From NCBI RefSeq assembly GCF_002087335.1, contig NZ_MWVJ01000033.1:62001-126000 (forward strand): 64,000 bases of DNA. The letters run 5' to 3'. The DNA is from Pseudophaeobacter leonis. GTDB lineage: Bacteria > Pseudomonadota > Alphaproteobacteria > Rhodobacterales > Rhodobacteraceae. The notes beneath the pieces are model-generated. The model made no database searches. It was not told the origin of the DNA and saw only the letters and a list, made by a program, of their open reading frames with translations. Below are positions 48,194-56,851 of this stretch, in pieces; position 1 is the first letter of the stretch; every line of letters begins with the position of its first letter. The translations under genes were made by a program, and so were the position numbers.

Positions 48194-51055
48194 GTGTCCC
48201 TGTTTTTGATTGCGGCCCTGCCGTTTCTTGGAGCGCTGTTTCCCGCTCTGCTTATCCGTGCCGGGCGTAACGCCTCGGCCTCGGCCGCAGGCCTTACGAG
48301 TTTTCTCGCCTTTGTCGGGCTGATGCTGCACGCGCCTGCGGTGTTTCGCGGCGAGGTCATCCAGGTCGGCGTCGACTGGCTGCCCGCTCTTGGCCTCAAT
48401 GCCAATTTCTTTCTCGACGGGCTTGGCTTTCTGTTTGCCAGCATGATTCTGGGCATCGGCCTGCTGATCATCCTCTACGCCCGGTTTTACCTGTCGCGCG
48501 AAGACCCCATGGGGCAGTTCTACACCTATCTTTTGCTGTTTCAGGGCGCCATGGTTGGCATTGTTCTGTCGGACAACATCCTGTTGTTGCTGATATTTTG
48601 GGAGCTCACCTCGCTGTCGTCTTTCCTGCTGATCGGCTTTTGGAAGCATCTGCCTGAGGGGCGTCAGGGCGCGCGGATGGCGCTGGCGGTCACCGGCACC
48701 GGCGGCCTCGCGATGATCGGTGGCATGATGATTCTGGGTAATATCGCAGGCTCCTACGACCTCAGCGTCATTTTGCAAAACAAGGACCTCATCCAGAGCT
48801 CACCGCTGTATCTGCCCGCGCTGATCCTGATTCTGCTGGGCTGTTTCACCAAATCCGCCCAGTTCCCGTTTCACTTTTGGCTGCCGCATGCCATGGCGGC
48901 ACCAACGCCGGTTTCGGCCTATCTGCACTCTGCCACCATGGTCAAAGCAGGCCTGTTCCTGATGGCGCGGCTCTGGCCGGTGCTGGCGGGCACCCCAGAG
49001 TGGTTCTATATCGTCGCCACCACCGGGCTGGTAACAATGGTGCTGGGCGCGGTGATTGCGCTGTTCAAGGATGATCTGAAGGCGCTGCTGGCGTTTTCCA
49101 CCGTGTCGCATCTGGGCCTGATCACCATGCTGTTGGGGTTTGGCACCAAGATTGCCGCGGTCACGGCGGTGTTTCACATCATCAACCACGCGACCTTTAA
49201 GGCGGCTTTGTTCCTGTCCGCAGGCATCGTCGACCACGAGGCCCACACCCGCGACATCAAACGTCTGGGGGGCTTGCGCCACCTGATGCCGGTCACCGCA
49301 ACCATTGCGATTGTCGCCGCCCTGTCTATGGCGGGTGTGCCGCCGTTCAATGGCTTTTTGTCCAAAGAGATGATGCTGGAAGAAACCGTGCACACCCTGT
49401 GGGGCAGCTCGCAGTATCTGGTGCCTGGCCTCGCCCTGCTGGCAGCGCTGTTTTCTGCCGCCTACTCCTTTCGCTTTATCGGCCATGTCTTTATGGGCCA
49501 AACACGCGAAGACTACCCGGCACATCCCCATGACCCGGGCGTCGGCATGTGGATGGGCCCTGCCCTGTTGGTTGTGCTGGTCGTCCTGATTGGTCTGTTT
49601 TCTGCCACTTTGGCCGGACCGCTGGTGGCTGTGGCCGCAGGCGCGGTGATTGGTGGCGCGGATTTGCCTTACTACTCGCTGAAACTCTGGCACGGGGTTA
49701 CCCCGGCGCTCTATATGTCTGCTGTTGCTGTTGGCGGCGGGTTTGTGCTGTTCAAACTGCACCGCCCCCTGGCTGCGGCCTGGAACGGTGCCCCGCGTCC
49801 CGAGGCCAAACAGATCTTTGACGGGTTGTTGCGGGGGCTGACGAAGCTTTCGCAACTCATTACCGATGGTCTGCACAATGGGGCCATTACGCGCTATGCC
49901 GCTGTGATGATGCTGTTTATTATTGGCCTCAGCTACTATGCCTATTCCACCGGCACCCTGGCCGCTGCCACCCGCACGGTGCAAAGCGTCGGGCCCATTC
50001 CGATCATCGCCTGGTTCTGCCTGCTGGTCGCAACACTGGCCGTGGTGGCCAACCATCGTCAGCGCCAGCTGTCGCTGGTCCTGATCGGAGTGGTTGGCCT
50101 CGTGGTCTCGATGGGGTTCAACTACCTGTCTGCGCCGGATCTGGCCCTTACCCAGCTCTCGGTTGAGGTGGTGACAATGATCCTGTTGCTGCTGGCGCTG
50201 AATTTCATGCCCAAGGACAGCCCGGTTGAGGCGCCTGTCTGGGTGCGGGTGCGCGATGGCGGCATTGCCATCCTGGGCGGCCTGGGCGCCGCTGCGCTGA
50301 TCTATGTGCTGATGCTGCGTGATTTCTCGCACCCAAGCATTTCAGAGTACCACCTCGCCAATTCCTACAAAGGCGGCGGCGGCACCAATGTGGTCAACGT
50401 CATTCTGGTGGACTTCCGCGGCTATGACACCTTTGGCGAAATCATCGTGCTTGGTATTGCTGCCCTGGTTATCTACGCCCTGACCGAGGCCCTGCTCGGC
50501 TCCCGCGTGCGGGCCTATCTGCTCAATCGCAAACCCGACATGCCGCAGGCAGGTGACGCCCATCCGATGATGATGGTTGTCGCCACCCGCGTCATGATGC
50601 CTCTGGCCCTGATGGTCGCGGCCTATATCTTCTTTCGCGGCCACAATCTGCCGGGCGGCGGCTTCATTGCCGGCCTGATCGCAGCGATTGCGCTCCTGAT
50701 GCAGTACATGGCCTCCGGCTTTAGCTGGGCCGCCGAGCGGCAACGGATGTTCTATCACGGCACCATCGGCTCTGGGGTGCTGATCGCGGCCGCCACGGGC
50801 CTTGGCTCCTGGTTCAGCGACATGCCGTTTTTGACCAGCGCCTTTGGCTATGTCGACTGGCCACCGCTGCAAGAGTTTGAATGGGCCACCGCCGCGCTGT
50901 TTGATCTAGGCGTCTTTCTGGCGGTTGTGGGGGCTGTGCTGTTGGCGCTTGAAAGTCTGGCGCGCTTTGCCTGGCAGCCCGGCATGTCGTCAGAACATGC
51001 AATGGATATCAACCCGGCCCGTGATGACGCGCTGGCAGCAAAGGGTGAGGGATGA
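48194..51055 (+). CDS. mrpA: Mrp-type Na+/H+ antiporter subunit A (A+B fusion)
   Basis: The 953-residue membrane protein has a long ND5/NuoL-like region with KSAQFPFHFWLPHAMAAPTPVSAYLHSATMVKAG, a middle domain, and a C-terminal MrpB domain (ATRVMMPLALMVAAYIFFRGHNLPGGGFIAGL). Fusion of MrpA and MrpB is known in this lineage. The start is GTG 48194 with AGGAG before it. The Mrp complex exports Na+ in exchange for protons, helping marine bacteria with salt and pH. Confidence 0.92.
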   Translation: MSLFLIAALPFLGALFPALLIRAGRNASASAAGLTSFLAFVGLMLHAPAVFRGEVIQVGVDWLPALGLNANFFLDGLGFLFASMILGIGLLIILYARFYLSREDPMGQFYTYLLLFQGAMVGIVLSDNILLLLIFWELTSLSSFLLIGFWKHLPEGRQGARMALAVTGTGGLAMIGGMMILGNIAGSYDLSVILQNKDLIQSSPLYLPALILILLGCFTKSAQFPFHFWLPHAMAAPTPVSAYLHSATMVKAGLFLMARLWPVLAGTPEWFYIVATTGLVTMVLGAVIALFKDDLKALLAFSTVSHLGLITMLLGFGTKIAAVTAVFHIINHATFKAALFLSAGIVDHEAHTRDIKRLGGLRHLMPVTATIAIVAALSMAGVPPFNGFLSKEMMLEETVHTLWGSSQYLVPGLALLAALFSAAYSFRFIGHVFMGQTREDYPAHPHDPGVGMWMGPALLVVLVVLIGLFSATLAGPLVAVAAGAVIGGADLPYYSLKLWHGVTPALYMSAVAVGGGFVLFKLHRPLAAAWNGAPRPEAKQIFDGLLRGLTKLSQLITDGLHNGAITRYAAVMMLFIIGLSYYAYSTGTLAAATRTVQSVGPIPIIAWFCLLVATLAVVANHRQRQLSLVLIGVVGLVVSMGFNYLSAPDLALTQLSVEVVTMILLLLALNFMPKDSPVEAPVWVRVRDGGIAILGGLGAAALIYVLMLRDFSHPSISEYHLANSYKGGGGTNVVNVILVDFRGYDTFGEIIVLGIAALVIYALTEALLGSRVRAYLLNRKPDMPQAGDAHPMMMVVATRVMMPLALMVAAYIFFRGHNLPGGGFIAGLIAAIALLMQYMASGFSWAAERQRMFYHGTIGSGVLIAAATGLGSWFSDMPFLTSAFGYVDWPPLQEFEWATAALFDLGVFLAVVGAVLLALESLARFAWQPGMSSEHAMDINPARDDALAAKGEG

Positions 51056-51426
51056 ACATGGAAATCCTGAATATGGAATTTCTGCTGGCCTCAGCCGTCG
51101 GCATCGTGACCGCCGCCGGGATCTACCTGATCCTGCGGCGCAGGACCTTTCCCGTCATCCTTGGGCTGTCCCTTTTGACCTATGGGGTGAATATCTTTCT
51201 GTTTGCCACAGGTCGGCTGATGGTCAATGCCCCCCCGGTGCTGAACAAATACGCCGAGGTGCCCTATACCGATCCGCTGCCACAGGCCTTGGTGCTGACC
51301 GCTATCGTGATCTCCTTTGGCATGACGGCGGTCGTGGTGATGATCGCCCTTGCCGCCTATCTGTCGTCAAAGGATGACCTGATCGACATGCCGAACCACC
51401 CGGAAGACGAGGGGGAAAACGCATGA
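51052..51426 (+). CDS. mrpC: Mrp antiporter subunit C
   Basis: The 124-residue NuoK-like protein has three helices and the family stretch GIYLILRRRTFPVILGLSLLTYGVNIFLFATGRL, then PLPQALVLTAIVISFGMTAVVVMIAL. Overlap of four bases with mrpA and with mrpD shows coupled translation. Confidence 0.9.
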   Translation: MNMEILNMEFLLASAVGIVTAAGIYLILRRRTFPVILGLSLLTYGVNIFLFATGRLMVNAPPVLNKYAEVPYTDPLPQALVLTAIVISFGMTAVVVMIALAAYLSSKDDLIDMPNHPEDEGENA

Positions 51427-53015
51427 ACCATTTCCTGATTGCACCGGTTGTTCTGCCCGCACTGGTTGCCCCATTCATCATTATGGTGGTGCGCCATCAT
51501 ATTGATCTTATGCGGATCTTTTCGCTCGCCAGCACTGTTTTGCTGGTGGCCATCTCACTGGTGCTGGCCGCGCAGGCCTCTACCGGTGAGATTCAGATCT
51601 ACGAGCTGGGTAACTGGGCGGCGCCCTTTGGCATCGTGCTGGTTCTGGACCGATTGTCGGCCATGATGGTGCTGCTGACCTCGGTGCTGGCGCTGGTGGT
51701 CAACCTCTATGTGATTGGCACGGGCTGGGACAAACGTGGCGCCAATTTTCACGCGCTGTTTCAGTTCCAGCTGATGGGCATTATCGGCGCGTTTCTGACG
51801 GGCGATGCCTTTAATCTCTTTGTTTTTTTCGAAGTGCTGCTGATTGCCTCTTACGGGCTGATGATCCATGCCGGCGGCACCCGCCGGTTTCAGGCCGGAG
51901 TGCAATATGTCGTCTATAATCTGCTGGGCTCGACCCTGTTTTTGTTTGCGCTGGGGACACTCTATTCGGTGACAGGCACGCTCAACATGGCGGATCTGGC
52001 GGTGCGCGTGGCGGAAATTCCGCCCGAGGATACCGCGCTTTTGCGGGTCGGTGCGGTAATGCTGTTGCTGGTCTTTGCCATCAAGGCGGCGGTTATTCCG
52101 CTGCATTTCTGGCTGCCGGCCTCTTATGCCAATGCGCCGCTGCCCGTTGCGGCCCTGTTTGCCATCATGACCAAGGTTGGCGCCTATGCCATCCTGCGGA
52201 TGTATACGCTGGTCTTTGGCCCGGATCTGGCAGCCACGCATGGGCTTGTCGGGGCCTGGCTGATGCCCGCTGCCCTTATCACCCTGATGATCGGCGCCAT
52301 TGGCATTCTTGGCTCCTACAGGATCGGGCGGCTGGTCGCCTTTAGTGCCATCACCTCTATGGGCACCCTGCTCACGGCCATTGCCCTGTTCACCCCTGAA
52401 GGCGTGGAAGCGGCGCTCTACTACATTGTGCATTCGACACTGGCAGCCGCCTTCCTGTTCCTGGTGGCCGATCTGGTGGCTGAGCGTCAGGGCATCGAAA
52501 TTCTGCCCCAGCGCCCCATGCCACAAAGCGGTCTGATCGCGGTTTTGTTCTTTGCCGGCGCCATTGCAATGGCTGGGATGCCGCCCCTTTCAGGCTTTCT
52601 CGGCAAACTGCTCGTGCTTGATGCCGCAAGGTCGCATGATCTGGTCTGGTGGATCTGGGGCACCGTGCTGGTCGGATCGCTGATTACAATTCTTGGCATG
52701 GCGCGCGCCGGCAGCCTGTTGTTCTGGAAAAGCCATGGCCTGCTTGACGACAGCGAAGATCCCAACGCCACGGCCCCCGATGCGGACAAACCCACAGACG
52801 AAAACGCCCCAGAAGAAATCGCCGATGTGTCCGGCACCGAGATCACTGAGCGCCCTGCCGCCCTGCCCTTTGTTGCCTGCTTCACCCTGCTGAGCGGGCT
52901 GGTTTTGCTCACGATCTTTGCAGGCCCCGCCAACCGCTATGCTGAGGCCACAGCGGCACAGCTTTTTGCACCAGAGCTTTATATAAGAGCCGTACTTGGA
53001 GAGGTGACGCCATGA
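51423..53015 (+). CDS. mrpD: Mrp antiporter subunit D
   Basis: The 530-residue NuoM/N-like proton-channel subunit has about 14 helices and the key lysines and glutamate in FFEVLLIASYGLM, AVIPLHFWLPASYANAPLPVAALFAIMTKVG and AGMPPLSGFLGKLLVL. The loop near residues 440-475 is rich in Asp, Pro and Glu. It works with MrpA in ion transport. Confidence 0.92.
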   Translation: MNHFLIAPVVLPALVAPFIIMVVRHHIDLMRIFSLASTVLLVAISLVLAAQASTGEIQIYELGNWAAPFGIVLVLDRLSAMMVLLTSVLALVVNLYVIGTGWDKRGANFHALFQFQLMGIIGAFLTGDAFNLFVFFEVLLIASYGLMIHAGGTRRFQAGVQYVVYNLLGSTLFLFALGTLYSVTGTLNMADLAVRVAEIPPEDTALLRVGAVMLLLVFAIKAAVIPLHFWLPASYANAPLPVAALFAIMTKVGAYAILRMYTLVFGPDLAATHGLVGAWLMPAALITLMIGAIGILGSYRIGRLVAFSAITSMGTLLTAIALFTPEGVEAALYYIVHSTLAAAFLFLVADLVAERQGIEILPQRPMPQSGLIAVLFFAGAIAMAGMPPLSGFLGKLLVLDAARSHDLVWWIWGTVLVGSLITILGMARAGSLLFWKSHGLLDDSEDPNATAPDADKPTDENAPEEIADVSGTEITERPAALPFVACFTLLSGLVLLTIFAGPANRYAEATAAQLFAPELYIRAVLGEVTP

Positions 53016-53509
53016 GACTGCTGAAACGGTTGGTGCCGCACCCGTTCCTGACGCTGCTGCTCACCATTACCTGGGTTCTGCTGACCAGCACCTGGACGCT
53101 GAACTCACTGGTGTTTGGCTTTGTGCTGGGCATTGTGATCCCTTTTCTGACCCAGCCCTACTGGCCACAACAGATGCGGCTGAAAAAGCCCCTGAAAATC
53201 ATCGAGTACATTCTGCTGGTGCTCTATGATATCGTTGTCGCCAATGTCATTGTTGCGCGCATCGTGGTGTTCAAACCCAACAGCAAACGTCAGCCCGGCT
53301 GGATCGCCGTACCACTAGAGCTGCGCACACCAGAAGCGATCACCGTGCTGGCCGGCACCATCACCATGACGCCGGGAACCGTCGCGGCAGATGTCTCAGC
53401 CGAGGGGCATGCCCTCCTAGTGCATTGCCTGGACGCCAGCGATCCAAAAGCTGTGCGTGACGAGATCAAACACCGCTACGAGCGCCGCCTGATGGAGATC
53501 TTCGAATGA
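53012..53509 (+). CDS. mrpE: Mrp antiporter subunit E
   Basis: The 165-residue protein has two N-terminal helices and a cytoplasmic part with the MrpE motif LRTPEAITVLAGTITMTPGTVAADVSAEGHALLVHCLDA. It is coupled by overlap to mrpD and mrpF. Confidence 0.9.
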   Translation: MRLLKRLVPHPFLTLLLTITWVLLTSTWTLNSLVFGFVLGIVIPFLTQPYWPQQMRLKKPLKIIEYILLVLYDIVVANVIVARIVVFKPNSKRQPGWIAVPLELRTPEAITVLAGTITMTPGTVAADVSAEGHALLVHCLDASDPKAVRDEIKHRYERRLMEIFE

Positions 53510-53775
53510 TTGCCTTTGCCACTGTCTTTGCCTTTGTCTGCTTTGCCCTCGCCGTGCTGATGAACCTGTGGAAAATCATCTCGGCCGCCGAGATCGCCGA
53601 TCGCATTCTGGCGCTGGACGCGATGTTCATCAACGCGCTGGCCCTGATGATCCTCTATGGCATTGCCCTAGGGAGCGAGATTTACTTTGAAGCCGCGCTG
53701 ATCATTGCCATGCTTGGCTTTGTCTCCACAGTTGCCTACGCCCGCTTTATCCTGCGCGGCAATATTATCGAGTGA
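53506..53775 (+). CDS. mrpF: Mrp antiporter subunit F
   Basis: The 89-residue three-helix protein has AAEIADRILALDAMFINALALMILYGI and ALIIAMLGFVSTVAYARFILRGNIIE, as in MrpF. It overlaps mrpE by four bases. Confidence 0.9.
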   Translation: MIAFATVFAFVCFALAVLMNLWKIISAAEIADRILALDAMFINALALMILYGIALGSEIYFEAALIIAMLGFVSTVAYARFILRGNIIE

Positions 53776-53788
53776 TGGGAGGTTTGTT

Positions 53789-54157
53789 ATGATTGCCGAA
53801 TATCTGATTGCAGGTTTTTTGATCATTGCCGGTGTCTTTGGCTTTGTCGGATCCTTTGGGCTGCTCAAACTCAACGATGCGATGTCACGGCTGCATGCCC
53901 CGACCAAGGCCACAACTCTGGGCGTTGGCGGCGTGCTGCTGGCGTCTATGGCCCATGGGGTCGCCATAGAAGGACACCTGTCGCTGCACGAGGTGATGAT
54001 CACCCTGTTTCTGTTTCTCACCGCCCCTGTCACGGCGCTGTTTATTGCCAAGCTCCACATTCACCTGCATGAAACAAAGACCAGCCTGCCAAAAGCCGGC
54101 CAAGACGGCATCTGGGCCACCCATAACATTGGCGAGGAGCCACCGACGCAGGACTAA
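53789..54157 (+). CDS. mrpG: Mrp antiporter subunit G
   Basis: The 122-residue subunit has GVFGFVGSFGLLKLNDAMSRLHAPTKATTLGVGGVLLAS, typical of MrpG, and a His-rich tail. ATG 53789 follows GGGAGG at seven bases, 13 bases beyond mrpF. It closes the operon mrpA-G. Confidence 0.9.
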   Translation: MIAEYLIAGFLIIAGVFGFVGSFGLLKLNDAMSRLHAPTKATTLGVGGVLLASMAHGVAIEGHLSLHEVMITLFLFLTAPVTALFIAKLHIHLHETKTSLPKAGQDGIWATHNIGEEPPTQD

Positions 54158-54244
54158 CCCCCTTGCCCCTCTTGCCAGCTCCGCCCCGCTTGCACCTGTT
54201 GCCCCCCTTGCAGCACAGGGACATTTGGCCGACCATTCTGTAAA

Positions 54245-54276
54245 ATGGCGCTTTTGTATAATGGCGCTTTTGTATA
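54245..54276 (+). repeat. 16-bp tandem duplication with two TATAAT boxes
   Basis: ATGGCGCTTTTGTATA is repeated exactly at 54245-54260 and 54261-54276. Each copy ends in a perfect TATAAT (54257-54262, 54273-54278), 60-75 bases before the SelD-fusion start. They could be twin -10 elements. No clear -35 box lies at 17 bases from either. Confidence 0.6.
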
Positions 54277-54334
54277 ATGGCCCTGTTTTTGAAACCGCTC
54301 TGACTGTCATTTTCACCATAAAGGCGCACCCGCA

Positions 54335-56494
54335 ATGCATACGCCCCCTCTGCCCGCAACCAAAGATGTGGTTCTCATCGGCGGGGGGCACGCCCATGCG
54401 CTTGTGCTGTTGAAATGGGGCATGCGGCCTTTGCCGGGGGGCCGGCTGACGCTGATCAATCCCGGCCCAACCGCGCCCTACTCCGGCATGTTGCCGGGTT
54501 TTGTCGCCGGTCATTACCCGCGCGAGGATCTGGATATTGATCTGGTCAAACTGGCGCGTTTTGTCGGCGCCCGCATCATTCTGGCCGCAGCTGAGGCGCT
54601 AGATGCGCAAGAGCAGCTTGTTCATGTGCCGGGGCGTGCGCCCATTGCCTATGATCTGGCCTCTTTGGATGTGGGTATAACATCCGAAATGCCGGGCCTC
54701 GCCGGGTTTGGCGAACACGGCGTTCCCGCAAAACCGCTCGGAGTCTTTGCCCAATCCTGGGATGCGTTCCGCCACGGCAGCGGCCCAGCGAATATCGCGG
54801 TCATTGGCGGCGGCATCGCCGGAGCCGAGCTGATCCTCGCGATGACACATGCGCTGTCGCGGCTTGGGCGCCTGGGACAGGCCACCTTGATTGACAGCGG
54901 GCCGGTGCTGGGTCAGGCCAGCCCTGAGGTCCGCAAACGCCTGAAACGCGCCTTTAGCGAGCACCGCATCTCACTGGTGGAAAACACCAGCGTTGCCCGG
55001 CTGGAGCCCGGTGTGGTCCATCTTGCGAATGGCCGCATGGTGCTGTCTGACTTTACCTCAGGGGCTGCTGGTGCGCATCCGCATGACTGGATCGCTGGCA
55101 CCGGGCTGAAACTGCATCAGGGCTTTGTCGAGGTGGATGAAACATTGCAAAGCTCCTGCCCCGGTGTCTTTGCAGTCGGCGACTGCGCTCACCTCGGATT
55201 TTCGCCCCGCCCCAAGGCCGGCGTCTTTGCGGTGCGGCAGGCCCCAATCCTCTACCACAATCTGCGCGCTCTTTTGACCGGCGATCCCCTGCGCAGATAC
55301 AAGCCGCAAAAGGACTATCTGAAACTGATTTCACTGGGCAGCAAAGAAGCCCTCGGGGATCGTTTTGGTCAGCAGTTCGCAGGCGCGCTGGTCTGGCGCT
55401 GGAAGGACCGGATCGACCAGAACTTCATGGAGCAGTTTCATCAGTTGCCCAAGATGGAGCCCGCTGAGCTTCCGGTGGAGCATACTCATGATCTGCCTGC
55501 GGCCCTGGGCACAAAACCCATGTGCGGCGGCTGTGGCGCCAAGGCCGGGCGCGGTGCACTGCGCGCAGCACTTGCCAGGCTCGCGCCGCCACAGCGCAGT
55601 GATGTAACACCCCTGCCCGGCGATGACGCGGCGCTTTTGCAAACAGGCGGCGTGCGGCAGGTGATCAGCACCGACCATCTGCGGGCCTCGGTTCTTGACC
55701 CCGATATGATGGCGCGGATCGCAGCCACCCATGCCCTCGGCGATATCTGGGCAATGGGTGCCGCGCCGCAGGTGGCAACGGCAAACCTCATCCTGCCCCG
55801 GCTGTCGCCTGCGCTGCAGCAGCGCACACTGACCGAGATCATGGCGGCCGCCAGCGAGGTGATACAGGCCGCCGGGGCCGATATTGTCGGCGGCCATACC
55901 TCGATCGGGGATGAGCTTTCGATTGGCTTTACCGTGACTGGCCTGTGCGAGACCGCCCCAATCACTCTGGCGGGTGCCGTGGCGGGAGATGTTTTGATCC
56001 TGACCAAACCCATTGGCTCGGGCGTGATCATGGCGGCCGAAATGGCAGGCGAGGCGCGGGGCGTCTGGGTCGCGGCTGCGCTGAGGCAGATGTGCCAGCC
56101 GCAGGCAGAAGCCTCGCGAATTCTCTCAAAGGCCCATGCTATGACGGACGTCACCGGCTTTGGCCTCGCCGGGCATCTTTTGGGACTGTGCGAGGCCTCT
56201 GGAGTAGCTGCCCAGGTGGATCTGGCCGCTGTGCCACTGATGCAGGGTGCGGCAGACCTGAGTGCAAGCGGTTTGCGCTCGTCGCTGTTTGAAGAAAACC
56301 GCGCCATCTGCCCCACGCTGGGCAGCTCAGCCACACTGGATCTGCTGTTTGATCCCCAAACCGCTGGAGGATTGCTGGCGGCTGTCAGCCCCGACATGGC
56401 AGAAGACCTGCTGTTGCAGCTGCACGCAGCTGGCTACCCCGCCGCCAGAATCGGCGTGCTCACGGCCGGTACTCCTGAAATCAAAATCACCTAG
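54335..56494 (+). CDS. selD: Fusion of an FAD-dependent oxidoreductase with selenide, water dikinase (SelD)
   Basis: The 719-residue protein has an NADH-dehydrogenase-like FAD domain (about 1-370: GGGHAHALVLL, GGGIAGAELI, FAVGDCAHLGFSPRPKAGVFAV) and a C-terminal SelD domain with CGGCGAKAG (catalytic C400 and K403), then LGDIWAMGAAP, ADIVGGHTSIG and DVTGFGLAGHLLG. SelD makes selenophosphate from selenide and ATP. The fused oxidoreductase might supply reduced selenium. Cys, not selenocysteine, is used. The partner mnmH lies opposite, 358 bases away. Confidence 0.92.
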   Translation: MHTPPLPATKDVVLIGGGHAHALVLLKWGMRPLPGGRLTLINPGPTAPYSGMLPGFVAGHYPREDLDIDLVKLARFVGARIILAAAEALDAQEQLVHVPGRAPIAYDLASLDVGITSEMPGLAGFGEHGVPAKPLGVFAQSWDAFRHGSGPANIAVIGGGIAGAELILAMTHALSRLGRLGQATLIDSGPVLGQASPEVRKRLKRAFSEHRISLVENTSVARLEPGVVHLANGRMVLSDFTSGAAGAHPHDWIAGTGLKLHQGFVEVDETLQSSCPGVFAVGDCAHLGFSPRPKAGVFAVRQAPILYHNLRALLTGDPLRRYKPQKDYLKLISLGSKEALGDRFGQQFAGALVWRWKDRIDQNFMEQFHQLPKMEPAELPVEHTHDLPAALGTKPMCGGCGAKAGRGALRAALARLAPPQRSDVTPLPGDDAALLQTGGVRQVISTDHLRASVLDPDMMARIAATHALGDIWAMGAAPQVATANLILPRLSPALQQRTLTEIMAAASEVIQAAGADIVGGHTSIGDELSIGFTVTGLCETAPITLAGAVAGDVLILTKPIGSGVIMAAEMAGEARGVWVAAALRQMCQPQAEASRILSKAHAMTDVTGFGLAGHLLGLCEASGVAAQVDLAAVPLMQGAADLSASGLRSSLFEENRAICPTLGSSATLDLLFDPQTAGGLLAAVSPDMAEDLLLQLHAAGYPAARIGVLTAGTPEIKIT

Positions 56495-56851
56495 ATAGGA
56501 TCATCGCCCCGGAGAGTTTGATGAAAAACCACTCCCCGGTCCCCTGCCCAAGCATCGGTAAAGACCAAACACCAAAGCGCTCCCGCCCGTCATCGCTCTC
56601 TTAACAGAGATCTCTTCCCGTTGGGCGTGGCACCGCGCCTTTGGCGCGGTGCCACGCCCAAGGCCGCCAAGGGGTGTCTGCGTAGCAGGCGCACCTGCGG
56701 CGCGGGCGCCCCCCCTTGGCGAGACCGAGCGCCCTCATCAACTCCATTGCGCGGCCCTCATCTAGCCGTCTGGCCCATGTCTGGATTGCGGAGCTGCGCA
56801 TAACCTAGACATAAACCTTTGCCGCCCGTATTCACCTTTGACACCAGTGCT
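56495..56851. other. Convergent spacer between the SelD fusion and mnmH, with a large inverted repeat
   Basis: The 357 bases hold no gene. I checked for a selenocysteine tRNA and saw no cloverleaf. The centre is a 41-base near-continuous hairpin element described separately, followed by a GC-rich region with GCCAAGGGG ... CCCCCTTGGC that can also pair. Single promoter-like or U-tract signals are not evident. Confidence 0.55.
56621..56661. repeat. Perfect 19-bp inverted repeat with 3-base loop
   Basis: TTGGGCGTGGCACCGCGCC - TTT - GGCGCGGTGCCACGCCCAA is a perfect palindrome between two convergent genes. No U-tract follows on either side, so it resembles a repetitive extragenic palindrome more than a terminator. 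The flanking GCCAAGGGG...CCCCCTTGGC makes a second, looser stem. Confidence 0.85.

Noticed and set aside
48800-50332. 510-residue open frame opposite mrpA
   Set aside because: Antisense shadow in a highly GC-biased gene. The residue composition is Gln/His/Arg-rich and mrpA is intact.
56495-56851. Possible tRNA-Sec or small RNA between selD and mnmH
   Set aside because: No cloverleaf or conserved tRNA loop could be found. The structure is a simple palindrome.
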